A stretch of DNA of 64,000 bases from NCBI RefSeq assembly GCF_001995095.2, contig NZ_MTSD02000001.1:868001-932000 (forward strand), read 5' to 3'. Position 1 is the stretch's first letter. Each line of letters starts with the position of its first letter. Source of the DNA: Oceanospirillum linum (GTDB lineage Bacteria > Pseudomonadota > Gammaproteobacteria > Pseudomonadales > Halomonadaceae). This document shows positions 49,254 through 58,569 of the stretch, in pieces. Under the pieces are notes generated by a model. The model saw only the letters and a program-made list of their open reading frames with translations. It was not told where the DNA came from and ran no database searches. The position numbers were made by a program, and so were the translations under genes.

Positions 49254-50117
49254 ATGAACTGGGAAGGCGTGAATGAATTTGTTGCCGTTTATGAAACCGG
49301 AGGCTTTACCTCCGCAGCCCAACAGTTGAGCTGCTCGACGGCACAGGTCAGCCGACAGATTGGAAAGTTAGAAAATCGTCTGGGCAGTAAGCTTTTCTAT
49401 CGAACAACCCGCAAGGTTTCCGCCACTGAAGCAGGTCAGATCTACTACCAGCACTGCCGCCAGATTCTGGATGCCCTGGACGATGCGGAACGTGCTCTTA
49501 CGGATCTGCAGGCCAGCCCCAGAGGCAGGCTGAAAATCACGGCACCTGTAGCCTATGGCGAGAGTCATATCACGCCCTTGCTTAATAATTTTATGCAACA
49601 CTACCCGGAACTGGAGCTACAGTGCCTGCTGACAAACCAGACGATAGACCTGATTACCGACAGCTACGATCTGGCAATTCGGTTGGGACGATTGAGTGAC
49701 TCCAGCATGATCGCCCGGCGCCTCTCAAGTCGCAGGCTCTATGTATGTGCATCACCAGACTATATCCATCGACATGGCGAACCCCATACCTTATCTGAAC
49801 TCAGTCATCACATCTGTTTGCAGGGCACCCTGGATTACTGGCGCTTCCGAACAGATGGTCAGGAGCGCAGTCTGCGTATTCAGGGTCGTATTCGCTGCAA
49901 CAGTGGCCACGCTTTACTGGATGCCGCGCTGAAAGGACTGGGCATCGTCCAGCTACCAGATTATTACGTTGAACACGCCTTGAAAGAGAAGACCCTGGTT
50001 AGCTTACTGGAAAGCTATCAGTGTGAAGATGAAGGTATCTGGGCGCTTTACCCGCAAAACCGACTGCTATCACCAAAGGTTCGACTGTTAGTGGACTACC
50101 TGATAGAAAATTTCTGA
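49254..50117 (+). CDS. LysR-family transcriptional regulator
   Basis: 287 residues. The N-terminal winged HTH (VNEFVAVYETGGFTSAAQQLSCSTAQVSRQIGKLENRLGSKLFYRTTRKVSATEAGQIYYQHC) is typical of the AaeR/PecT-like subgroup that starts MNW. The effector domain follows from about 90 (RGRLKITAPVAYGESHITPLL). Divergent from frmA with a 146-bp spacer, so it may control formaldehyde detoxification. The ligand is unknown. Confidence 0.9.
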   Translation: MNWEGVNEFVAVYETGGFTSAAQQLSCSTAQVSRQIGKLENRLGSKLFYRTTRKVSATEAGQIYYQHCRQILDALDDAERALTDLQASPRGRLKITAPVAYGESHITPLLNNFMQHYPELELQCLLTNQTIDLITDSYDLAIRLGRLSDSSMIARRLSSRRLYVCASPDYIHRHGEPHTLSELSHHICLQGTLDYWRFRTDGQERSLRIQGRIRCNSGHALLDAALKGLGIVQLPDYYVEHALKEKTLVSLLESYQCEDEGIWALYPQNRLLSPKVRLLVDYLIENF

Positions 50118-50389
50118 AGCCCTGCGAACGCCTGTCACCCGGCTGGAACCCAGTATGAACGAGCATCTGGCCGGATAGGTATCAAAAAAATAGAACTTTT
50201 AATGTATAGAGTTTCAAATAAACATTTAAAAGTAATATATTTTAGCTACACTGATACTAACTGTTACAGTCATGCCCTAGACAAATAAATACAGCTATAT
50301 CCGGGATGACAATTACTCAGGCAAAGCCACCTTTACGTATACGATGGGCCTGATTTTTCAGATTTTTGACATCGCCAGGATGCACTTGC

Positions 50390-51457
50390 ATGAAAAAACT
50401 CTTTGCCACTCTTCGTACCTCAACGCTGATATCGCGCGTCCTGTCTTCTGTAATTCGCAGACAGGTTTCCCTGGTGCTGGTATGCAGCACACTACTGATC
50501 AGCCAGTTTGGACTGGCAGCCACAAAAGATGATGTGGTCAGAAACGGTGATCTCAATTGTGGCGTATTCCCGGATGACCCGGGCCGGAGTGCTATTAATG
50601 ACAAGGGTCGCTGGGAAGGTTTTTATGTTGACTTCTGCCGGGCAACGGCAGCTGCAGTACTGGGCAACCCAGAGTTTGTAAATTTCATTGAGGTTGGTGC
50701 CAAAACCCGCTTCACAACACTAATGAAACGACAAACAGATGTCGTGATGTACAGTTCTACCTGGACCCTGGGACGGGAGAATAAATACCAGATTGAGTTT
50801 CCGGCAATTTATCTGCTGGATGGGCAAGGTTTTATGGTACGCAGAAGCTCAGGTATACGCAGGCTTTCTGACCTCCAGGGCAAACGGATCTGCGTCACGG
50901 CAAATACCACTACCCACAATAACCTGGTCGATACGTTTAACGCTATGGGCTACGACAGCCATATTATCTTTGCAAATGGTGATAGCTTCTTTCGCGGCAG
51001 TTGTGATGCCTACACCGCTGACCGTATGAACCTCGCCACGAATCGTGCTAACCGGGCAGACAACCCTAAAGACTATATCGTATTACCTGAAATGATCTCC
51101 CGTGAACCAATCGGCCCAAAGGTCCGTAACGATGACCCCGAGTGGTCCCGAATCATTCGCTCTGTCGTTCATGCGGTTATTCTGGCTGAAGAGAAGGGTA
51201 TTACCTCCGGGAACATTGACCAGGTACTAAAAACCACCACGGATGTAGAAGTCATGAACCTGCTGGGTAAAACCAGCAACATTGGCACTGAACTCGGCCT
51301 GGACCAGCAGTGGGCGTACCGGGTGATTAAAGCTGTTGGCAACTATGGCGAAATTTACAATCGCCACTTTGGCCTGGGAACCCCCATCAATATGGAACGT
51401 GGACTAAACCGTCTCTGGAACCAGGGTGGCGCACTGTTTGCACCACCATTTAAATAG
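50390..51457 (+). CDS. Solitary amino-acid-type periplasmic binding protein (AapJ/BztA family)
   Basis: 355 residues from the ATG at 50390, with AGGA nine bases upstream. An unusually long, basic signal region precedes a cleavage point near GLAA. The mature part is family-typical: VVRNGDLNCGVFPDDPGRSAINDKGRWEGFYVDFCRATAAAVLG, LQGKRICVTANTTTHNNL, CDAYTADRMNL. The AapJ family binds L-amino acids for ABC import, but no permease or ATPase gene is present. The next gene, 47 bases on, is a membrane diguanylate cyclase with a large periplasmic region, so the protein may serve as its ligand sensor (inference). Confidence 0.88.
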   Translation: MKKLFATLRTSTLISRVLSSVIRRQVSLVLVCSTLLISQFGLAATKDDVVRNGDLNCGVFPDDPGRSAINDKGRWEGFYVDFCRATAAAVLGNPEFVNFIEVGAKTRFTTLMKRQTDVVMYSSTWTLGRENKYQIEFPAIYLLDGQGFMVRRSSGIRRLSDLQGKRICVTANTTTHNNLVDTFNAMGYDSHIIFANGDSFFRGSCDAYTADRMNLATNRANRADNPKDYIVLPEMISREPIGPKVRNDDPEWSRIIRSVVHAVILAEEKGITSGNIDQVLKTTTDVEVMNLLGKTSNIGTELGLDQQWAYRVIKAVGNYGEIYNRHFGLGTPINMERGLNRLWNQGGALFAPPFK

Positions 51458-51504
51458 TACAGATTCCAGACGTTAACTTAAGCCCACAGATTAAGAGTTC
51501 TTTT

Positions 51505-53196
51505 ATGGGTCATCTTGGACGTTTTTCCGGCAAAATCATCAGAAGCATCGGCTTTCGCCTAACTCTGTTTCTGGTTATTGGTCTTGCATTATATCTGGTA
51601 ATGGCAGCACTGAGCATTCAGGCTCTGGTCCAGCAGACAGATGGCCTGAAAGAGTTAAGCGGCCTGCACTATGAACGGGCATTAACCGCAGCAGAGCTTT
51701 CCCGTGATGCAGAAGTGATCGCAGCTCAGACCTTCGAAAGTATTCTAAGTACCAACCGAAGTGTCAGCCAGGAAGGTGCCATCGATCAGGATCTGATGGA
51801 GCTCTATCATTACGTCCGCAAACAGCTGACCGCCACCAATGAAGAGGAGCAAGGCTACCTGGATGAGATAGACCTCTGGCAGAAGCCTTTCTTCGCTAGC
51901 CTGGAGAAGCTGGCACAGCGCATGGAAGAAGAGCGTTTGTTAATGGGGCAAGAGCAAGCGCTACTTAACCAGCTGCAAAGTGCAGCCCAGGAACGGCCAC
52001 CGGGAACTGCGCCCCTCAAGGCACAGCTGATTAGCCAGCAGGTGATCAGTACTCTGCTGATTGCTTTAAAATCGGAAAGAAATGGTCAGCTACATCGCCT
52101 GCAGAGAAGTGCAGAAAGCTCCCTGGAGCAGCTGGTAGACTACCCTAAACAACTGGCAAAGCTGCAGCCATTAGTCAGCCGAACCTTTGAACTGCGCAGA
52201 CCGGTCATTTTAAGTCACCGGGCAACACTTGCTTCAGCAAGAAAATCAAGGCTCTACTCACAGCGACTGACCACCAGTGGTTATAATTATTTCCAGAGCC
52301 TTAAAAAAACGGCTCATCATGCTGCCAAAGCCTATGAGGCATCTGCGCAACAAGCCGTTATTGTAGTCGGTGTTTTCAGTATCGTTTTCCTATCCAGTAT
52401 TCTTGCCATGGTGATATTCATTCGCCGCCAATTAGTAGAGCGCCTGAATCATCTGAGTGATGTCATGAGCGCCCATGTTGCCGGTAGTCCAAGAAAAATC
52501 CCCACCAACGGTGATGATGAAATTTCTGTCATTGGCCAGGCCTTTGAAGTTTTTGTCGATGCCCGTAATACGGCAGAGCAGCGATTAAATCAGGCTCAGG
52601 AAGAAACCGAGCAAGCCAATCAGCAGCTGCGCAAACTGAACCGTCAACTATTGGTTCTGAGTGAAACGGATCCCCTGACCGAAGTTGCTAATCGTCGCTA
52701 TTTCGACCAGAAACTACAGGACTACTGGCAGATGTGCATGAATTTGGAGCAACCTTTGGCCCTGATCATGTGCGATATTGACCATTTCAAAACCTATAAC
52801 GACCGTTTTGGGCATCAGGCTGGCGATCTTTGTCTGAAAAAAGTAGCATCCGCGCTCGATAAAACCGTCCACCGCTTATCTGATACCTTGCTCGGGCGCT
52901 ATGGAGGGGAGGAGTTTATTCTGCTCCAGGCTAATACCTCTCAGGAACAGATTTATGAACTGGCAGAAACAATGAGACAAGCAGTTGCAAAAATGCAGCT
53001 AAAACACCCGGATTCAGAGCAAGGTATTATTACTCTGAGCCTTGGGATTGCAGTGCTTCTGCCAGATGGTAAAAACTCCGTTGATCAGCTGATCAGAATA
53101 GCAGATGACATGCTCTACAAGGCTAAAGATCAGGGGCGTAACTGCACATTACAGACAGTCCCTTCCGAAGATATCAAGCTCAGGCCCAGTGATTGA
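51505..53196 (+). CDS. Membrane diguanylate cyclase (GGDEF)
   Basis: 563 residues. TM1 is at about 14-36, a helical periplasmic region at about 37-285, TM2 at about 288-310 and a HAMP-like segment to about 365. A coiled coil (QAQEETEQANQQLRKLNRQLL) leads to the GGDEF domain at about 390-545. The active site reads GGEEF (RYGGEEFILL), with the metal Asp in CDIDHFKTYNDRFGHQAGD. A potential inhibitory RxxD (RLSD) lies one residue further upstream of GGEEF than usual, so product inhibition is doubtful. Makes c-di-GMP. Co-transcribed with the binding protein. Confidence 0.93.
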   Translation: MGHLGRFSGKIIRSIGFRLTLFLVIGLALYLVMAALSIQALVQQTDGLKELSGLHYERALTAAELSRDAEVIAAQTFESILSTNRSVSQEGAIDQDLMELYHYVRKQLTATNEEEQGYLDEIDLWQKPFFASLEKLAQRMEEERLLMGQEQALLNQLQSAAQERPPGTAPLKAQLISQQVISTLLIALKSERNGQLHRLQRSAESSLEQLVDYPKQLAKLQPLVSRTFELRRPVILSHRATLASARKSRLYSQRLTTSGYNYFQSLKKTAHHAAKAYEASAQQAVIVVGVFSIVFLSSILAMVIFIRRQLVERLNHLSDVMSAHVAGSPRKIPTNGDDEISVIGQAFEVFVDARNTAEQRLNQAQEETEQANQQLRKLNRQLLVLSETDPLTEVANRRYFDQKLQDYWQMCMNLEQPLALIMCDIDHFKTYNDRFGHQAGDLCLKKVASALDKTVHRLSDTLLGRYGGEEFILLQANTSQEQIYELAETMRQAVAKMQLKHPDSEQGIITLSLGIAVLLPDGKNSVDQLIRIADDMLYKAKDQGRNCTLQTVPSEDIKLRPSD

Positions 53197-53257
53197 AGTC
53201 ATCAGCTGTCGACAAATTCAAATCATTGTCAAAAGCTAACAAAAGTCCGGAATAGCA

Positions 53258-53323
53258 ATAGAGCATGCCTATCATAACAATCAGCGTAATCAATTATCTC
53301 ACCCTGATGTAACCCCCTATAAT
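53258..53323 (+). promoter_or_regulatory. OxyR-type operator and promoter of ahpC
   Basis: ATAG-N7-CTAT (53258-53272), N7, ATCA-N7-CAAT (53280-53294): four quarter-sites with the spacing of the OxyR tetramer site, the first two perfect in the outer bases and the last two weaker. A -10 TATAAT follows at 53318-53323, with a poor -35 (TATCTC at 53295) directly abutting the operator, the layout of an OxyR-activated promoter. Confidence 0.75.
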
Positions 53324-53416
53324 TCTCCTGACTTGAAAGAAAAGGGCTGACAAAAAGCTCTTTTTAAAACATTAAATTGTTCACCAACTTTTTATATGAA
53401 TATCAGGAGCACTAAG

Positions 53417-53983
53417 ATGCCACAAGCAATCAATACTGAGATCAAACCATTTGCAGCAACCGCTTTTAAACAAGGCGAGTTCGTAGAGATCACAGAAGCA
53501 GACGTTAAAGGCAAATGGGCGGTATTCTTCTTCTACCCTGCAGACTTCACTTTCGTATGCCCGACTGAGTTGGGTGACGTTGCAGACAAATATGAAGAAC
53601 TGCAAAAGCTGGGTGTTGAAGTATTCTCTGTTTCCACAGACACCCACTTCACACACAAAGCATGGCACGATAGTTCTGACACCATCGGCAAGATCAACTA
53701 CTACATGGTTGGCGATCAGTCTGGCAACATCACCAACAACTTCGATGTTATGCGTGAAGGTGTTGGCCTGGCAGACCGCGCTACTTTCCTGATCGACCCT
53801 GAAGGTGTGATTCAGGCGATGGAGATCACCGCTGAAGGTATCGGCCGTGACGCTGACGACCTGCTGCGTAAAATCAAAGCGGCTCAGTATGTTGCAGCAC
53901 ACCCGGGCGAAGTTTGCCCTGCGAAGTGGAAAGAAGGTGAAGCGACTCTGGCTCCTTCTCTGGATCTGGTTGGCAAAATCTAA
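53417..53983 (+). CDS. ahpC: Alkyl hydroperoxide reductase subunit AhpC
   Basis: 188 residues from the ATG at 53417 ([12 protein letters not shown]), with AGGAG nine bases upstream. A two-Cys peroxiredoxin: peroxidatic Cys in [16 protein letters not shown], resolving Cys in [14 protein letters not shown]. It reduces H2O2 and organic peroxides, recycled by AhpF. Activated by OxyR in relatives, and its promoter here has an OxyR-type site. Followed by two hairpins and then ahpF. Confidence 0.98.
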   Translation: MPQAINTEIKPFAATAFKQGEFVEITEADVKGKWAVFFFYPADFTFVCPTELGDVADKYEELQKLGVEVFSVSTDTHFTHKAWHDSSDTIGKINYYMVGDQSGNITNNFDVMREGVGLADRATFLIDPEGVIQAMEITAEGIGRDADDLLRKIKAAQYVAAHPGEVCPAKWKEGEATLAPSLDLVGKI

Positions 53984-54008
53984 GTCTTCCGACCCAAAGC
54001 ACTTGGTT

Positions 54009-54035
54009 TATGGAGTGCCACCCTGACACTCCATA
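54009..54035 (+). terminator. First hairpin between ahpC and ahpF
   Basis: A 9-bp perfect stem TATGGAGTG (54009-54017) and CACTCCATA (54027-54035), about 25 bases after the ahpC stop, without a strong T-run. A partial terminator or 3' stabiliser of ahpC mRNA. Confidence 0.55.
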
Positions 54036-54038
54036 TCC

Positions 54039-54068
54039 TTCAGAATCTGCCATCCGGCAGGTTCTGAA
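54039..54068 (+). other. Second hairpin between ahpC and ahpF
   Basis: TTCAGAA-x-CTGCC (54039-54051) pairs with GGCAG-x-TTCTGAA (54056-54068), interrupted by one mismatch. It stands three bases after the first hairpin. No U-run follows. Confidence 0.55.
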
Positions 54069-54282
54069 CGCCTGATCCATCAGCGATACAGGCACAGGCA
54101 GACCGAATACCCTGTTCTGACATTTAACCCTCAGTTCTGCTTTAACCATCAAAAGCAGACTACGGTGCCCTTATGCCTGAATGTTCACTCAGCGTAACGC
54201 CAAAGGGATCGATAACAGACGAATCAGAACAGATCACCGTAAACAAGACGGATAACTTTTTAACTAAGTGGGTGAAATAACC

Positions 54283-55833
54283 ATGCTTGAAGCGAATCTG
54301 AAACAACAGCTGGATGCCTATCTGCAACGCCTCGTTAATCCGATCGAGTTGACGGTATCCGTAAATGGCACAGCAAAATCCGATGAATTGCTGGACCTGG
54401 CCCGTGACATTGAAGGCCTGAATGACAAGATTTCTCTGACGGTCGATGAAACCTCAACGGGCCGTGCGCCCCAGATGGTCATCGCCCCTGAAGGTGAAAA
54501 AGGCCGCGTAACCTTTGCCGGCATCCCTATGGGCCACGAGTTTACCTCCCTCGTTTTGGCGCTGCTGCAGGCCGGGGGTTACCCGTCTAAAGAAGAGCAA
54601 GCCCTGCAGGAACAGGCAAAAGGCCTGACCCGAGAACTGAACTTTGAAGTTTATGTATCCCTTTCCTGCCATAACTGCCCGGACGTGGTTCAGGCAGTTA
54701 ATCTGATGGCGATCCTGAACCCGAACATTACCGCCACCATGATCGACGGCGGCGTGTTTCAGGATGAAGTGAAAGAGCGTGAGATCATGGCCGTACCTTC
54801 CGTGTACCTGAACGGAGAGCTGTTCGGTAACGGTAAGATGACCCTGGCTGAGATTCTGAACAAAGTCGATGACGAGGCGGATGCCAAAGCCGCTGCGGCA
54901 CTGGCCAATAAAGAAGCTTACAACGTACTGGTCGTTGGCGGTGGCCCTGCAGGCGCATCATCTGCCATTTACTCCGCCCGTAAAGGTATCCGTACCGGTG
55001 TTATCGCTGAACGCTTCGGCGGCCAGGTGGCCGATACGGTGGGTATCGAGAACTTTATCTCTGTCTCTTATACCGAAGGCCCCAAACTGGTTGCTCAACT
55101 TGAAGAGCACGTTAAAGAATACGACGTCGATATTATGAAGGCCCAGCAAGCAGTTGCTCTGAGGGAAGGTGCCGACGGCCTGAAAGAGGTCGAGCTGGCC
55201 AACGGTGCCGTACTGAAAGCCAAGTCCGTGATTCTGGCTACCGGCGCTCGCTGGCGAGAGATGAATGTACCGGGCGAAGCCGAGTACAAAGCAAAAGGTG
55301 TCTGTTTCTGCCCGCACTGCGATGGTCCGTTGTTTAAAGGCAAGCCGGTAGCGGTGATTGGTGGAGGCAACTCCGGTATTGAAGCCGCTATTGATCTGGC
55401 CGGTATCGTAGAACAGGTCACCGTTCTGGAGTTTGGTGATAGCTTACGGGCGGATGATGTTCTGGTGAAAAAAGCGGAGTCTCTGCCAAACGTGAAGATC
55501 ATCAAACAAGCGATGACCACCGAAGTGTTGGGCGATGGCAAAAAGGTTACCGGCCTGACCTATAAAGACCGCGCCACCGATGAGGTTCACACGGTCAATG
55601 TGGACGGTATCTTTGTCCAGATCGGCCTGGTACCAAACAGTGACTTCCTGAAAGATACGCTGGAACTGAGCAGCCGTGGCGAGATCGAAGTAGACCCTCG
55701 GGGGCAAACCAGTATGCCCGGTGTCTTTGCCGCTGGTGACGTGACCACAGCCCCTTACAAGCAGATCATTGTTTCCATGGGTTCCGGTGCAACGGCAGCC
55801 CTCGGAGCTTTTGATTACCTGATCCGCTCATAA
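54283..55833 (+). CDS. ahpF: Alkyl hydroperoxide reductase subunit F
   Basis: 516 residues from the ATG at 54283 ([14 protein letters not shown]), with GGGTGA upstream. The N-terminal double-thioredoxin-fold domain has the CHNC disulfide ([12 protein letters not shown]). FAD and NADH domains follow, with [20 protein letters not shown] and [14 protein letters not shown]. The redox disulfide CPHC is in [11 protein letters not shown]. It passes electrons from NADH to AhpC. 299 bp separate it from ahpC. Confidence 0.98.
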   Translation: MLEANLKQQLDAYLQRLVNPIELTVSVNGTAKSDELLDLARDIEGLNDKISLTVDETSTGRAPQMVIAPEGEKGRVTFAGIPMGHEFTSLVLALLQAGGYPSKEEQALQEQAKGLTRELNFEVYVSLSCHNCPDVVQAVNLMAILNPNITATMIDGGVFQDEVKEREIMAVPSVYLNGELFGNGKMTLAEILNKVDDEADAKAAAALANKEAYNVLVVGGGPAGASSAIYSARKGIRTGVIAERFGGQVADTVGIENFISVSYTEGPKLVAQLEEHVKEYDVDIMKAQQAVALREGADGLKEVELANGAVLKAKSVILATGARWREMNVPGEAEYKAKGVCFCPHCDGPLFKGKPVAVIGGGNSGIEAAIDLAGIVEQVTVLEFGDSLRADDVLVKKAESLPNVKIIKQAMTTEVLGDGKKVTGLTYKDRATDEVHTVNVDGIFVQIGLVPNSDFLKDTLELSSRGEIEVDPRGQTSMPGVFAAGDVTTAPYKQIIVSMGSGATAALGAFDYLIRS

Positions 55834-55993
55834 AGGTCAGACCCACTACAGAATGATAAGCGGTATATCCGGCAGCGCCATCAAACACCGCCGGTCAGAA
55901 AGTGTTCCATTTACTTGATCGCCGTCTGGTTTATGACGGAGTTCCAACCAATACGACTCTATGCGCCTGAACCGCAGACTATCGTATTGTTTT

Positions 55994-56034
55994 ACCGAAG
56001 GGCTTTTCCACAGAAGAGTTCCTTCGGTTTTTTT
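55994..56034 (+). terminator. Terminator downstream of ahpF
   Basis: ACCGAAGG (55994-56001) pairs with CCTTCGGT (56021-56028), followed by a run of seven T. About 160 bases after the ahpF stop; inner pairing extends the stem. Confidence 0.85.
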
Positions 56035-56075
56035 GTCCGCTATTAATCAAACAGCATTAATATATGCAACCATAC

Positions 56076-56102
56076 TAAATTTTCACAGCCAATAGCCGAT
56101 AT
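56076..56102 (+). promoter_or_regulatory. Sigma-28 (FliA) promoter upstream of the unknown gene at 56212
   Basis: TAAATTTT (56076-56083), exactly 11 bases, GCCGATAT (56095-56102); consensus TAAAGTTT-N11-GCCGATAA, seven of eight matches in each element. The -10 is identical to that of the flagellin promoter in this window. About 110 bases before the ATG at 56212. Confidence 0.8.
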
Positions 56103-56211
56103 CATTTTCAGTTCACATTTTATTTATACCAGCTAATCTTAATAAGCAAAATGTGATAGGGATAGCATCACAGATTTGTCGAATCTGTCATTACCACAAG
56201 GAAGTCAGACC

Positions 56212-58149
56212 ATGTTGAATACCAGCCATTATTTCGGCCGTTTTTTTAACACCTCAAACACCGCCACGACCGGAACGCAAAACCCCTCATCACCTTCTGA
56301 GTCTGTTCAACAGGCAGTACAGAGCGCCCGAGAAAACACCAAAGTACAAGTCCGGGAACTCGGTATTGAAGATGGTGCCAAGTTAGTGCCTATTGAACAG
56401 GCAACCTATAACGACCTTTTTCATGGCGAACAGAAAGTCAAAGCCGATGCCTTACTGGCGCGACTATCACCGGAACAACGGGACGTCATAATCAGTAATA
56501 TCCGTGATTACGAGGACTTACTGAAAGGGGATGATATTTTCCAGTTGGCGGAAAATCTCAGCGACGAAGAGCTGTCCCAGTTCACCGATATTATGATTGC
56601 CATGCAATCGGAGGGTCACTATGGTTATCTCTATCCAAAAAGCTATGATCTTCAGAATCTTATCCACATTCGGGATGTAATGCAGACTCTGGCTGACAGC
56701 GATCCAGCACTGCGTCAACAGATTCTCGACCAAGCCCATGCCTATGCTGAGCAGGTGCAGCCCTACACAGAACAGGTTCAACCAAGAGAAAAGCCGGACA
56801 CCTACAGCCGAAAAGAACTGTTTCGCCTACCCCAAAACAAAAACAGCTCAATAGATAACCTGAGCACATTTCTGAATGCCCTGCAAAACACCAAAGACCA
56901 TCAGAGCCTGATGAACAATCTGGACAGTGTTGACGAGACGCAAAAAATCCCCTTAATGCAGGTTTATATTCTGGATGAAGAGTTAGGGGTACGCAGCTAC
57001 GAAATGCTGAAAAACAAAGCGTTCTCACCGGAAGCAAAAGAGGGATTACTGCAATTTATTGCTGAGACCGCTGATAAAACCAGGCACATGCTTGACCTAA
57101 AAATAAAAGCCGATAACAACAGCAACCTGAATGACGGCACAGCAGCCAACGTGGCTTGGCTGGATAATCACAGCTACTCCATTGGACGAGATATGGTTAA
57201 AGATACGCTGGACCTGCTGGATAACTATGAATTCAGCGATGAGCAGTTGTTGAATATGACCGGCACGCTAAACAATCTGGACCGTAGTAACCAACGCGCT
57301 TATCTGGAAATTACCGTGCAGGGTATGGAACACCTGTTTGGCAGTGATTATCTCGAACCGCTTGATCTGACAGAACACAGCGATGCTTTGGCTGCTATTG
57401 ATGCGGTAAGAAACAACGCAGAGGCCCGAGACCTAGTTTTTATGTCCCGAATGGGCGATCTCTCTCGGCCAGCCGGAAAAACAAGTGATGCCATGTACTT
57501 CCAGAAAGAAAAAGGAGCTGATCCCTACAAAGATATGGCAGAAACAGCGGAGGTACTGGTCGCCAATGCCTGGATAGGGCAGCGTAAACTGGACTCGGAT
57601 ATCTGGCCACCTAAAAATGACGAGTATGAAATCCCGCCATTAAATCAAGATACACTGAATATGGTACGCCAGCTTAATCTCTTATCCGCCAAAGAGCGCG
57701 ACCTTAGTGTGGACCGTCTGTATGCTTTTGGTGATCTGACCCGAGGCGCGCTGGATGTGCGCCAGCACGGCGTGCAAACCTTATTCAGGTCAGAGAGCTG
57801 CATACAGAAAAGGGCCACTAGAGCGGCCCTTTTTTCTATCTGGTGGTTACTGTCAAATTCCATTTTTTATCCGGCAACCTTCTCTTCGCTGTTAAATTCG
57901 ATCATCAGATCACTACCCAGTGCCTCAATGGCTTCTTCCACCTGGGGCAGAGTCACACTGCCGGGCACCGTCAGAACCATATCAGCCTTAAACAACATCT
58001 CCGAGCTCATCGGTGCAGGCTCGCAACAGGTATCTAACTCTTTAACGTTCACCTGCAGACGGCTCAAAACCTGTGACACCTCTTTCACAATACCCGGCTT
58101 ATCGTTACCCACCACAGACAGCGAAACAGCAGAACCTGAAATCACATGA
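56212..58149 (+). CDS. Large unrecognised helical protein under a sigma-28 promoter; 3' end apparently lost
   Basis: The ATG at 56212 has AAGGAAG nine bases upstream. The frame is 645 residues, but only about the first 530 (to near 57795) look native. Beyond that it reads through a terminator hairpin and then, antisense, through about half of gcvR, so the original stop seems lost by deletion or frameshift. The native part is soluble, mostly alpha-helical and acidic, with no signal peptide. It has recurring units such as LSPEQRDVIISNI, LSDEELSQFTDIMIAM and FSDEQLLNMTGTLNNL, and a short repeat EQVQP. No family recognised. The FliA-type promoter suggests a flagellum- or chemotaxis-related role. 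Confidence 0.55.
   Translation: MLNTSHYFGRFFNTSNTATTGTQNPSSPSESVQQAVQSARENTKVQVRELGIEDGAKLVPIEQATYNDLFHGEQKVKADALLARLSPEQRDVIISNIRDYEDLLKGDDIFQLAENLSDEELSQFTDIMIAMQSEGHYGYLYPKSYDLQNLIHIRDVMQTLADSDPALRQQILDQAHAYAEQVQPYTEQVQPREKPDTYSRKELFRLPQNKNSSIDNLSTFLNALQNTKDHQSLMNNLDSVDETQKIPLMQVYILDEELGVRSYEMLKNKAFSPEAKEGLLQFIAETADKTRHMLDLKIKADNNSNLNDGTAANVAWLDNHSYSIGRDMVKDTLDLLDNYEFSDEQLLNMTGTLNNLDRSNQRAYLEITVQGMEHLFGSDYLEPLDLTEHSDALAAIDAVRNNAEARDLVFMSRMGDLSRPAGKTSDAMYFQKEKGADPYKDMAETAEVLVANAWIGQRKLDSDIWPPKNDEYEIPPLNQDTLNMVRQLNLLSAKERDLSVDRLYAFGDLTRGALDVRQHGVQTLFRSESCIQKRATRAALFSIWWLLSNSIFYPATFSSLLNSIIRSLPSASMASSTWGRVTLPGTVRTISALNNISELIGAGSQQVSNSLTFTCRRLKTCDTSFTIPGLSLPTTDSETAEPEIT
57808..57835. terminator. 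Terminator hairpin downstream of gcvR
   Basis: AAAAGGGCC (57808-57816) pairs with GGCCCTTTT (57825-57833). T-run of six on the plus strand and TTTT on the minus strand. It can end gcvR transcripts (minus) and marks where the plus-strand gene should have ended. Confidence 0.8.
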
Positions 58150-58391
58150 CTGCCGGCCTTAGCGGCCGTAACCGTCAGTCCAAAATGTTCCAAAGCGACC
58201 AAGTCAGCGACCAGGGCATCCGCCTGATCATCGGCTACCGCAACGGTCAGTATACCGGCAAACTTATCCGCCAGATGGGACATACGGCTTTCCAGCCAGT
58301 TACCATGGTGCTGAGCGATCGTTTCAGAAACTTTTTCCACAAGACCGGGCTTGTCATCACCGATCAGGGTTAATACCAGTTGTTGTGACAT
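57867..58391 (-). CDS. gcvR: GcvR-like ACT-domain protein
   Basis: 174 residues with two ACT domains: about 5-75 (LVLTLIGDDKPGLVEKVSETIAQHHGNWLESRMSHLADKFAGIL) and about 88-165 (AVSLSVVGNDKPGIVKEVSQVL). In E. coli GcvR binds GcvA to repress the glycine-cleavage operon; similar proteins here may act on other partners. It overlaps, on the opposite strand, the 3' run-off part of the unknown gene. It is a genuine gene: uniform ACT sequence and intact start. Confidence 0.88.
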   Translation of the reverse strand: MSQQLVLTLIGDDKPGLVEKVSETIAQHHGNWLESRMSHLADKFAGILTVAVADDQADALVADLVALEHFGLTVTAAKAGSHVISGSAVSLSVVGNDKPGIVKEVSQVLSRLQVNVKELDTCCEPAPMSSEMLFKADMVLTVPGSVTLPQVEEAIEALGSDLMIEFNSEEKVAG

Positions 58392-58569
58392 AGCCTTTCT
58401 CCGCTCTGCTTTTATTATGATCTGTGGCTACCCTGCCGTATTTAGAAGGCAGTCACAGCTAAACTATCCTTTAGAAATAGCATGCTTTGGTATGCTTTCA
58501 AATCACTTTTTATGGCAAAACAAGTTGTTAGATAACCTATGATCTGGCGTAGTGCATCGTAGAACACAT

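Noticed and set aside
57645-57863. 72-codon minus-strand frame downstream of gcvR
   Set aside because: It runs through the gcvR terminator and antisense to the unknown gene; no features.
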